Assembly: GCF_963678635.1 (NCBI RefSeq)
Contig: NC_087066.1
Coordinates: 1,384,201 to 1,448,200, forward strand
Reading direction: 5' to 3'
Source of the DNA: Symsagittifera roscoffensis
Taxonomy: Eukaryota > Xenacoelomorpha > Acoela > Convolutidae
DNA length: 64,000 nucleotides
Each line of letters starts with the position of its first letter. Position 1 is the first letter of the stretch. Shown here in pieces: positions 33,085-45,139 of the stretch. The notes beneath the pieces are model-generated. The model was given only the letters and a program-made list of their open reading frames with translations, did no database searches and had not been told where the DNA came from. The position numbers were made by a program, and so were the translations under genes.

Positions 33085-35870
33085 TTAAGCATGAATCAAT
33101 GAGGTCAACTATGTGTAAAGTAAAAGAACAAACAAAAGTTATTTTTAGGTCTGTAACAAAACTGGTCTGAACTATTCCGTTTTTCAGTTTGAATGCCTTG
33201 AAACTTACACACCAAGCAAAGAGGTCAACTATGTGTAGATTAATAGAACAAACAAAAATTTATTTTAGGTCTGTAACAGAACTGGTCTGAACTATTCCGT
33301 TTTTCAGTTTGAATGCCTTGAAACTTGAACACCAAGCAAAGAGGTCAACTATCTGTAGAATAGTAGAACAAACAAAAAAGTAATTTTTTAGTTCTGAAAC
33401 GAAACTGGTCTGATCTATTCCACTTTTCAGTTTGAATGAATTGAAACTCAATGAGGTCAACAATTTGTAGAGTAGTAGAACAAACAAAAAAGTCTTTTTT
33501 AGTTCTGAAACAAAACTGGTCTGAACTATTCCGTTTTTCAATTTGAGCGACTTGAAACTTAAACACCAACAAAGAGGTCAACTATTTGTAGAACACTAGA
33601 ACAAACGAAAAGTAATTTTTTAGTTCTGAAACGAAACTGGTCTAATCTATTGCATTTTTCAGTTTGATTGAATTGAAACTTAAACTACAAGCAAAGAGGT
33701 CAACTATGTGTAGAATAGTAGAACAAACAATTCTTTTTTAGGTCTGAAACAAAACTGATCTGAACTATCCCTTTTTTCATTTTGAATGACTTGAAACTTA
33801 AACATCAATCATTGAGGTCAACTATGTGTAAAGTAAAAGAACAAGCAAAAAGTTATTTTTAGGTCTGTAACAAAACTGGTCTGAACTTTTCCGTTTTTAA
33901 GTTTGAATGCCTTGAAACTTAAACACCAAGCAAAGAGGTCAACTATCTGTAGAATAGTAGAACAAACAAAAATTTTTTAAGTCTGAAACAAAATTGATCT
34001 GATTTATCCCGTTTTTCATATTGAATGACTTGAAACTTAAGCATCAATCAATGAGGTCAACTATGTGTAAAGTAAAAGAACAAACAAAAGTTATTTTTAG
34101 GTCTGTAACAAAACTGGTCTGAACTATTCCGTTTTTCAGTTTGAATGCCTTGAAACTTACACACCAAGCAAAGAGGTCAACTATGTGTAGATTAATAGAA
34201 CAAACAAAAATTTATTTTAGGTCTGTAACAAAACTGGTCTGAACTATTCCGTTTTTCAGTTTGAATGCCTTGAAACTTGAACACCAAGCAAAGAGGTCAA
34301 CTATCTGTAGAATAGTAGAACAAACAAAAAAGTAATTTTTTAGTTCTGAAACGAAACTGGTCTGATCTATTCCACTTTTCAGTTTGAATGAATTGAAACT
34401 CAATGAGGTCAACTATTTGTAGAGTAGTAGAACAAACAAAAAAGTCTTTTTTAGTTCTGAAACAAAACTGGTCTGAACTATTCCGTTTTTCAATTTGAGC
34501 GACTTGAAACTTAAACACCAACAAAGAGGTCAACTATTTGTAGAACACTAGAACAAACGAAAAGTATTTTTTTAGTTCTGAAACAAAACAGGTCTAATCT
34601 ATTCCATTTTTCAGTTTGATTGAATTGAAACTTAAACTACAAGCAAAGAGGTCAACTATGTGTAGAATAGTAGAACAAACAATTCTTTTTTAGGTCTGAA
34701 ACAAAACTGATCTGAACTATCCCTTTTTTCATTTTGATTGACTTGAAACTTAAACATCAATCATTGAGGTCAACTATGTGTAAAGTAAAAGAACAAGCAA
34801 AAAGTTATTTTTAGGTCTGTAACAAAACTGGTCTGAACTATTCCGTTTTTAAGTTTGAATGCCTTGAAACTTAAACACCAAGCAAAGAGGTCAACTATCT
34901 GTAGAATAGTAGAACAAACAAAAATTTTTTAAGTCTGAAACAAAATTGATCTGAACTATCCCGTTTTTCATATTGAATGACTTGAAACTTAAGCATCAAT
35001 CAATGAGGTCAACTATGTGTAAAGTAAAAGAACAAACAAAAGTTATTTTTAGGTCTGTAACAAAACTGGTCTGAACTATTCCGTTTTTCAGTTTGAATGC
35101 CTTGAAACTTACACACCAAGCAAAGAGGTCAACTATGTGTAGATTAATAGAACAAACAAAAATTTATTTTAGGTCTGTAACAAAACTGGTCTGAACTATT
35201 CCGTTTTTCAGTTTGAATGCCTTGAAACTTGAACACCAAGCAAAGAGGTCAACTATCTGTAGAATAGTAGAACAAACAAAAAAGTAATTTTTTAGTTCTG
35301 AAACGAAACTGATCTGATCTATTCCACTTTTCAGTTTGAATGAATTGAAACTCAATGAGGTCAACTATTTGTAGAGTAGTAGAACAAACAAAAAAGTCTT
35401 TTTTAGTTCTGAAACAAAACTGGTCTGAACTATTCCGTTTTTCAATTTGAGCGACTTGAAACTTAAACACCAACAAAGAGGTCAACTATTTGTAGAACAC
35501 TAGAACAAACGAAAAGTATTTTTTTAGTTCTGAAACAAAACAGGTCTAATCTATTCCATTTTTCAGTTTGATTGAATTGAAACTTAAACTACAAGCAAAG
35601 AGGTCAACTATGTGTAGAATAGTAGAACAAACAATTTTTTTTAGGTCTGAAACAAAACTGATCTGAACTATCCCTTTTTTCATTTTGAATGACTTGAAAC
35701 TTAAACATCAATCATTGAGGTCAACTATGTGTAAAGTAAAAGAACAAACAAAAAGTTATTTTTAGGTCTGTAACAAAACTGGTCTGAACTATTCCGTTTT
35801 TCAGTTTGAATGCCTTGAAACTTAAACACCAAGCAAAGAGGTCAACTATCTGTAGAATAGTAGAACAAAC
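33085..35870. repeat. 952-bp higher-order repeat, three copies
   Basis: An eight-monomer unit occurs three times in a row with 952-base spacing. It includes GCAT(C/G)AATCAATGAGG, AACTTACACACCAAGC, AACTTGAACACCAAGC, GTCTTTTTTAG and GAACACTAGAACAAACG. AACAAACAAAAATTTTTTAAG lies at 33,961 and 34,913. Copies differ by single bases, such as TGATTTATCCC versus TGAACTATCCC. Two copies reappear from about 38,430 inside the larger duplication. Confidence 0.92.
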
Positions 35871-38800
35871 AAAAAAGTATTTTTTTAGTTCTGAAACAAA
35901 ACTGGTCTGAACTATTCAGTTTTTCAATTTGAGCGACTTGAAACTTAAACACCAAGCAAAGAGGTCAACTATGTGTAGAATAGTAGAACAAACAAAAAGT
36001 ATTTTTTTAGTTCTGAAATGAAACTGGTCTGATCTGTTCTACTTTTAGTTTGAATGAATTGAAATTTAATGAGGTCAACTATTTGTAGAATAGTAGAACA
36101 AACAAAAAGAATTTTTCAATTCTGAAACAAAACTGGTCTGATTTTTTCCGTTTTTCACTTTGAACGACTTGAAACTTAAACACCAACAAAGAGGTCAACT
36201 ATTTGTAGAATAGTAGAACAAACAAAAAATATTTTTTTAGTTCTGAAAGAAAACTGGTCTAATCTATTCCATTTTTCAGTTTGAATGAATTGAAACTTAA
36301 ACTACAAGCAAAGAGGTCAACTATGTGTAGAATAGTAGAACAAACAAAAAAAATGTTTAGTTCTGAAACAAAACTGGTCTGAACTATTCCGTTTTTCAAT
36401 TTGAGCGACTTGAAACTTAAACACCTAGCAAAGAGGTCAACTATTTTTGGAATGGTAGTACAAACAAAAAGTATTTTTTAGTTCTGAAACAAAACTGGTC
36501 TGAACTATTCCGTTTTTCAGTTTGAATGCTTCGAAACTTAAACTAAAAACAAAGGGGTCAACTATGTGTAGAATAGTAGAACAAACAAAAAGTAATGTTT
36601 TAGTTCTGAAACAAAACTGGTCTGAACTATTCCGTTTTTCAATTTGAGCGACTTGAAAGTTAAACACTAAGCGAAGAGGTCAACTATGTTTGGAATAGTA
36701 GAACAAACAAAAAGTATTTTTTTTAGTTCTGAAACAAAACTAGTCTGATCTATTCCATTTTTCAGTTTGAATGAATTGAAACTCAATGAGGCCAACTTTT
36801 TATCGAATAGTAGAACAAACAAAAATATTTCTTGGGTCTGAAACAAAACTGATCTGAACTATCCCGTTTTTCAGTTTGAATGCCTTGAAACTTAAACACC
36901 AAGCAAAGAGGTCAACTATGTGTAGAATAGTAGAACAAACAAAAAGTATTTTTTTAGTTCTGAAACGAAACTGGTCTGAGCTGTTCCACTTTTCAGTTTG
37001 AATGAATTGAAACTCAATGAGGTCAACTATTTGTAGAATAGTAGAACAAACAAAAAGTATTTTTCAGTTCTGAAACAAAACTGGTCTGAACTATTCCGTT
37101 TTTCAACTTGAACGACTTGAAATTTAAACACCAACAAAGAGGTCAACTTTTTGTAAAAAATTAGAACAAACGAAAGGTAATTTTTTTAGTTCTGAAACAA
37201 AACTGGTCTAATCTATTTCATTTTTTAGTTTGAATGAATTGAAACTTAAACTACAAGCAAAGAGGTCAACTATGTGTAGAGTAGTAGAACAAACAAAAAA
37301 AATATTTTAGTTCTGAAACAAAACTGGTCTGAACTATTCCGTTTTTCAATTTGAGCGACTTGAAACTTAAACACCAAGCAAAGAGGTCAACTATTTTGGG
37401 AATGGTAGTACAAACAAAAAGTATTTTTAGTTCTGAAACAAAACTGGTCTGAAATATTCCGTTTTTCAGTTTGAATGCCTTGAAACTTAAACTAAAAGCA
37501 AAGAGGTCAACTATGTGTAGAATAGTAGAACAAACAAAAAGTAATGTTTTAGTTCTGAAACAAAACTGGTCTGAACTCTTCCGTTTTTCAATTTGAGCGA
37601 CTTGAAATTTAAACATCAATCAATGAGGTCAACTGTGTGTAAAATAAAAGAACAAACAAAAAGTTATTTTTTAGATCGAAAACAAAACTGATCTGAACTA
37701 TTCCGTTTTTCAGTTTGAATGCCTTGAAAATTAAACTACAAGCAAAGAGGTCAACTATGTGTAGAATAGTAGAGCTAACAAATTTTTTTTAGGTCTGAAA
37801 CAAAACTGATCTGAACTATCCCGTTTTTCAGTTTGAATGACTTGAAACTTAAACATCAATCAATGAGGTCAACTATCTGTATAATAGTAGAAAAAACAAA
37901 AAGTTATTTTCTAGGTCTGTAACAAAACTGGTCTGAACTATTCGGTTTTTCATTTTGAATGCCTTGAAAATTAAACACCAAGCAAAGAGGTCAACTATGA
38001 GTAGAATAGTAGAACAAACAAAAAGTAATGTTTTAGTTCTAAAACAAAACTGGTCTGAACTATTCCGTTTTTCAATTTGAGCGACTTGAAACTTAAACAC
38101 CAAGCAATGAGGTCAACTATGTTTGGAATAGAAGAACAAACAAAAAGTATTTTTTTTAGTTCTGAAACAAAACTGGTCTGATCTATTCCATTTTTCAGTT
38201 TGAATGAATTGAAACTCAATGAGGTCAACTATTTATCGAATAGTAGAACAAACAAAAATTTTTCTTAGGTCTGAAACAAAACTAATCTGAACTATCCCGT
38301 TTTTCAGTTTGAATGACTTGAAATTTAAACGTCAATCAATGAGGTCAACTGTGTGTAAAATGAAAGAACAAACAAAAAGTTATTTTTTAGGTCGATGGTC
38401 GATAACAAAACTGATCTGAACTATTCCGTTTTTAAGTTTGAATGCCTTGAAACTTAAACACCAAGCAAAGAGGTCAACTATCTGTAGAATAGTAGAACAA
38501 ACAAAAATTTTTTAAGTCTGAAACAAAATTGATCTGAACTATCCCGTTTTTCATATTGAATGACTTGAAACTTAAGCATCAATCAATGAGGTCAACTATG
38601 TGTAAAGTAAAAGAACAAACAAAAGTTATTTTTAGGTCTGTAACAAAACTGGTCTGAACTATTCCGTTTTTCAGTTTGAATGCCTTGAAACTTACACACC
38701 AAGCAAAGAGGTCAACTATGTGTAGATTAATAGAACAAACAAAAATTTATTTTAGGTCTGTAACAAAACTGGTCTGAACTATTCCGTTTTTCAGTTTGAA

Positions 38801-41800
38801 TGCCTTGAAACTTGAACACCAAGCAAAGAGGTCAACTATCTGTAGAATAGTAGAACAAACAAAAAAGTAATTTTTTAGTTCTGAAACGAAACTGGTCTGA
38901 TCTATTCCACTTTTCAGTTTGAATGAATTGAAACTCAATGAGGTCAACTATTTGTAGAGTAGTAGAACAAACAAAAAAGTCTTTTTTAGTTCTGAAACAA
39001 AACTGGTCTGAACTATTCCGTTTTTCAATTTGAGCGACTTGAAACTTAAACACCAACAAAGAGGTCAACTATTTGTAGAACACTAGAACAAACGAAAAGT
39101 ATTTTTTTAGTTCTGAAACAAAACAGGTCTAATCTATTCCATTTTTCAGTTTGATTGAATTGAAACTTAAACTACAAGCAAAGAGGTCAACTATGTGTAG
39201 AATAGTAGAACAAACAATTCTTTTTTAGGTCTGAAACAAAACTGATCTGAACTATCCCTTTTTTCATTTTGATTGACTTGAAACTTAAACATCAATCATT
39301 GAGGTCAACTATGTGTAAAGTAAAAGAACAAGCAAAAAGTTATTTTTAGGTCTGTAACAAAACTGGTCTGAACTATTCCGTTTTTAAGTTTGAATGCCTT
39401 GAAACTTAAACACCAAGCAAAGAGGTCAACTATCTGTAGAATAGTAGAACAAACAAAAATTTTTTAAGTCTGAAACAAAATTGATCTGAACTATCCCGTT
39501 TTTCATATTGAATGACTTGAAACTTAAGCATCAATCAATGAGGTCAACTATGTGTAAAGTAAAAGAACAAACAAAAGTTATTTTTAGGTCTGTAACAAAA
39601 CTGGTCTGAACTATTCCGTTTTTCAGTTTGAATGCCTTGAAACTTACACACCAAGCAAAGAGGTCAACTATGTGTAGATTAATAGAACAAACAAAAATTT
39701 ATTTTAGGTCTGTAACAAAACTGGTCTGAACTATTCCGTTTTTCAGTTTGAATGCCTTGAAACTTGAACACCAAGCAAAGAGGTCAACTATCTGTAGAAT
39801 AGTAGAACAAACAAAAAAGTAATTTTTTAGTTCTGAAACGAAACTGATCTGATCTATTCCACTTTTCAGTTTGAATGAATTGAAACTCAATGAGGTCAAC
39901 TATTTGTAGAGTAGTAGAACAAACAAAAAAGTCTTTTTTAGTTCTGAAACAAAACTGGTCTGAACTATTCCGTTTTTCAATTTGAGCGACTTGAAACTTA
40001 AACACCAACAAAGAGGTCAACTATTTGTAGAACACTAGAACAAACGAAAAGTATTTTTTTTAGTTCTGAAACAAAACAGGTCTAATCTATTCCATTTTTC
40101 AGTTTGATTGAATTGAAACTTAAACTACAAGCAAAGAGGTCAACTATGTGTAGAATAGTAGAACAAACAATTTTTTTTAGGTCTGAAACAAAACTGATCT
40201 GAACTATCCCTTTTTTCATTTTGAATGACTTGAAACTTAAACATCAATCATTGAGGTCAACTATGTGTAAAGTAAAAGAACAAACAAAAAGTTATTTTTA
40301 GGTCTGTAACAAAACTGGTCTGAACTATTCCGTTTTTCAGTTTGAATGCCTTGAAACTTAAACACCAAGCAAAGAGGTCAACTATCTGTAGAATAGTAGA
40401 ACAAACAAAAAAGTAATTTTTTAGTTCTGAAACAAAACTGGTCTGAACTATTCAGTTTTTCAATTTGAGCGACTTGAAACTTAAACACCAAGCAAAGAGG
40501 TCAACTATGTGTAGAATAGTAGAACAAACAAAAAGTATTTTTTTAGTTCTGAAATGAAACTGGTCTGATCTGTTCTACTTTTAGTTTGAATGAATTGAAA
40601 TTTAATGAGGTCAACTATTTGTAGAATAGTAGAACAAACAAAAAGAATTTTTCAATTCTGAAACAAAACTGGTCTGATTTTTTCCGTTTTTCAATTTGAA
40701 CGACTTGAAACTTAAACACCAACAAAGAGGTCAACTATTTGTAGAATAGTAGAACAAACAAAAAATATTTTTTTAGTTCTGAAAGAAAACTGGTCTAATC
40801 TATTCCATTTTTCAGTTTGAATGAATTGAAACTTAAACTACAAGCAAAGAGGTCAACTATGTGTAGAATAGTAGAACAAACAAAAAAAATGTTTAGTTCT
40901 GAAACAAAACTGGTCTGAACTATTCCGTTTTTCAATTTGAGCGACTTGAAACTTAAACACCTAGCAAAGAGGTCAACTATTTTTGGAATGGTAGTACAAA
41001 CAAAAAGTATTTTTTAGTTCTGAAACAAAACTGGTCTGAACTATTCCGTTTTTCAGTTTGAATGCTTCGAAACTTAAACTAAAAACAAAGGGGTCAACTA
41101 TGTGTAGAATAGTAGAACAAACAAAAAGTAATGTTTTAGTTCTGAAACAAAACTGGTCTGAACTATTCCGTTTTTCAATTTGAGCGACTTGAAAGTTAAA
41201 CACTAAGCGAAGAGGTCAACTATGTTTGGAATAGTAGAACAAACAAAAAGTATTTTTTTTAGTTCTGAAACAAAACTAGTCTGATCTATTCCATTTTTCA
41301 GTTTGAATGAATTGAAACTCAATGAGGCCAACTTTTTATCGAATAGTAGAACAAACAAAAATATTTCTTGGGTCTGAAACAAAACTGATCTGAACTATCC
41401 CGTTTTTCAGTTTGAATGCCTTGAAACTTAAACACCAAGCAAAGAGGTCAACTATGTGTAGAATAGTAGAACAAACAAAAAGTATTTTTTTAGTTCTGAA
41501 ACGAAACTGGTCTGAGCTGTTCCACTTTTCAGTTTGAATGAATTGAAACTCAATGAGGTCAACTATTTGTAGAATAGTAGAACAAACAAAAAGTATTTTT
41601 CAGTTCTGAAACAAAACTGGTCTGAACTATTCCGTTTTTCAACTTGAACGACTTGAAATTTAAACACCAACAAAGAGGTCAACTTTTTGTAAAAAATTAG
41701 AACAAACGAAAGGTAATTTTTTTAGTTCTGAAACAAAACTGGTCTAATCTATTTCATTTTTTAGTTTGAATGAATTGAAACTTAAACTACAAGCAAAGAG

Positions 41801-42966
41801 GTCAACTATGTGTAGAGTAGTAGAACAAACAAAAAAAATATTTTAGTTCTGAAACAAAACTGGTCTGAACTATTCCGTTTTTCAATTTGAGCGACTTGAA
41901 ACTTAAACACCAAGCAAAGAGGTCAACTATTTTGGGAATGGTAGTACAAACAAAAAGTATTTTTAGTTCTGAAACAAAACTGGTCTGAAATATTCCGTTT
42001 TTCAGTTTGAATGCCTTGAAACTTAAACTAAAAGCAAAGAGGTCAACTATGTGTAGAATAGTAGAACAAACAAAAAGTAATGTTTTAGTTCTGAAACAAA
42101 ACTGGTCTGAACTCTTCCGTTTTTCAATTTGAGCGACTTGAAATTTAAACATCAATCAATGAGGTCAACTGTGTGTAAAATAAAAGAACAAACAAAAAGT
42201 TATTTTTTAGATCGAAAACAAAACTGATCTGAACTATTCCGTTTTTCAGTTTGAATGCCTTGAAAATTAAACTACAAGCAAAGAGGTCAACTATGTGTAG
42301 AATAGTAGAGCTAACAAATTTTTTTTAGGTCTGAAACAAAACTGATCTGAACTATCCCGTTTTTCAGTTTGAATGACTTGAAACTTAAACATCAATCAAT
42401 GAGGTCAACTATCTGTATAATAGTAGAAAAAACAAAAAGTTATTTTCTAGGTCTGTAACAAAACTGGTCTGAACTATTCGGTTTTTCATTTTGAATGCCT
42501 TGAAAATTAAACACCAAGCAAAGAGGTCAACTATGAGTAGAATAGTAGAACAAACAAAAAGTAATGTTTTAGTTCTAAAACAAAACTGGTCTGAACTATT
42601 CCGTTTTTCAATTTGAGCGACTTGAAACTTAAACACCAAGCAATGAGGTCAACTATGTTTGGAATAGAAGAACAAACAAAAAGTATTTTTTTTAGTTCTG
42701 AAACAAAACTGGTCTGATCTATTCCATTTTTCAGTTTGAATGAATTGAAACTCAATGAGGTCAACTATTTATCGAATAGTAGAACAAACAAAAATTTTTC
42801 TTAGGTCTGAAACAAAACTAATCTGAACTATCCCGTTTTTCAGTTTGAATGACTTGAAATTTAAACGTCAATCAATGAGGTCAACTGTGTGTAAAATGAA
42901 AGAACAAACAAAAAGTTATTTTTTAGGTCGATGGTCGATAACAAAACTGATCTGAACTATTCCGTT
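33895..42966. repeat. 4,536-bp tandem segmental duplication
   Basis: About 39 monomers at roughly 33,895-38,430 are repeated at roughly 38,431-42,966. Matching landmarks are 4,535-4,536 bases apart throughout: the 952-bp unit words, TATTTTTGGAATGG near 36,441 and 40,977, GTAAAAAATTAGAAC near 37,153 and 41,689, and GTCGATGGTCGATAAC near 38,391 and 42,927. The one-base drift comes from a homopolymer tract. The junction at about 38,430 is seen where GTTTTTAAGTTTG follows the GTCGATGG segment in the first copy but GTTTTTCAGTTTG follows in the second. Copies read nearly identically, which suggests a recent event or an assembly effect. Confidence 0.94.
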
Positions 42967-44020
42967 TTTCAGTTTGAATGCCTTAAAACTTAAACTACAA
43001 GCAAAGAGGTCAACTATTTGTAGAATAGTAGAACTAACAAATTTTTTTTAGGTCTGAAACAAAACTGATCTGAACTATCCCGTTTTTCAGTTTGAATGAC
43101 TTGAAACTTAAACATCAATCAATGATGTCAACTATGTGTAAAACAAAAGAACAAACAAAAAGTTATTTTTTTAGTTCTGAAACAAAACTGATCTGAACTA
43201 TCCCGTTTTTCAGTTTGAATGACTTGAAACTTAAACATCAATCAATGAGGTCAACTATCTGTATAATAGTAGAAAAAACAAAAAGTTATTTTCTAGGTCT
43301 GTAACAAAACTGGTCTGAACTATTCCGTTTTTCAATTTGAATGCCTTGAAAATTAAACACCAAGCAAAGAGGTCAACTATGAGTAGAATAGTAGAACAAA
43401 CAAAAAGTAATGTTTTAGTTCTGAAACAAAACTGGTCTGAACTATTCCGTTTTTCAATTTGAGCGACTTGAAACTTAAACACCAAGCAATGAGGTCAACT
43501 ATGTTTGGAATAGAAGAACAAACAAAAAGTATTTTTTTAGTTCTGAAACAAAACTGGTCTGATCTATTCCATTTTTCAGTTTGAATGAATTGAAACTCAA
43601 TGAGGTCAACTATTTATCGAATAGTAGAACAAACAAAAATTTTTCTTAGGTCTGAAACAAAACTGATCTGAACTATCCCGTTTTTCAGTTTGAATGACTT
43701 GAAATTTAAACGTCAATCAATGAGGTCAACTGTGTGTAAAATGAAAGAACAAACAAAAAGTTATTTTTTAGGTCGATAACAAAACTGATCTGAACTATTC
43801 CGTTTTTCAGTTTGAATGCCTTAAAACTTAAACTACAAGCAAAGAGGTCAACTATTTGTAGAATAGTAGAACTAACAAATTTTTTTTAGGTCTGAAACAA
43901 AACTGATCTGAACTATCCCGTTTTTCAGTTTGAATGACTTGAAACTTAAACATCAATCAATGATGTCAACTATGTGTAAAACAAAAGAACAAACAAAAAG
44001 TTATTTTTTTAGTTCTGAAA
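42340..44020. repeat. 838/846-bp tandem duplication (7 monomers)
   Basis: The segment ending near 43,170 repeats to about 44,010. The offset is 846 bases on the left, where TCTGTATAATAGTAG and TATGAGTAGAATAG recur. It is 838 bases on the right (GCCTTAAAACTTAAACTAC at 42,979 and 43,817). The 8-base difference is the GTCGATG micro-duplication, present in the first copy and absent in the second (GGTCGATAAC near 43,771). Confidence 0.87.
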
Positions 44021-45139
44021 CAAAACTGGTCTGATCTATTCCGTTTTTCAGTTTGAATGAATTGAAACTCAATGAGGTCAACTATTTATCAAATAGTAGA
44101 ACAAACAAAATTTTTTCTTAGGTCTGAAACAAAACTGATCTGAACTATCCCGTTTTTCAGTTTGAATGACTTGAAATTTAAACATCAATCAATGAGGTCA
44201 ACTATCTGTATAATAGTAGAAAAAACAAAAAGTTATTTCTAGGTCTGTAAAAAAACTGGTCTGAACTATTCCGTTTTTCAGTTTGAATGCCTTGAAACTT
44301 AAACACCAAGCAAAGAGGTCAACTATGTGTAGAATAGTAGAACAAACAAATAGTATTTTTTTAGTTCTGAAACAAAACTGGTCTGATCTATTCCGTTTTT
44401 CAATTTGAGCGACTTGAAACTTAAACACCAAGCAATGAGGTCAACTATGTTTGGAATAGTAGAACAAACAAATAGTATTTTTTTAGTTCTGAAACAAAAC
44501 TGGTCTGATCTATTCCATTTTTCAGTTTGAATGAATTGAAAATCAATGAGGTCAACTATTTATCGAATAGTAGAACAAACAAAATTTTTTCTTAGGTCTG
44601 AAACAAAACTGATCTGAACTATCCCGTTTTTCAGTTTGGATGACTTGAAACTTAAACATCAATCAATGAGGTCAACTATGTGTAAAATAAAAGAACAAAC
44701 AAAAAATTATTTTTTAGGTCTGTAACAAAACTTGTCTGAACTATTCCGTTTTACAGTTTGAATGCCTTGAAATTTAAACTACAAGCAAAGAGGTCAACTA
44801 AGTGTAGAATAGTAGAACAAACAAAAAGTAATTTTTTTAGTTCTGAAACAAAACTGGTCTGAACTATTCCGTTTTTCAATTTGAGCGACTTGAAACTTAA
44901 ACACCAAGCAAAGAGGTCAACTATGTTTGGAATAGTAGAACAAACAAAAAGTATTTTTTTAGTTCTGAAACAAAACTGATCTGAACTATCCCGTTTTTCA
45001 GTTTGAATGAATTGAAACTCAATGAGGTCAACTATTTATCAAATAGAAGAACAAACAAAATTTTTTCTTAGGTCTGAAACAAAACTGATCTGAACTATCC
45101 CGTTTTTCAGTTTGAATGACTTGAAACTTAAACATCAAT

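Noticed and set aside
37266-37619. 117-codon minus-strand open frame present identically at 41,802-42,155
   Set aside because: The identity is explained by the 4,536-base duplication of the satellite, not by coding selection. The frame consists only of repeat units.
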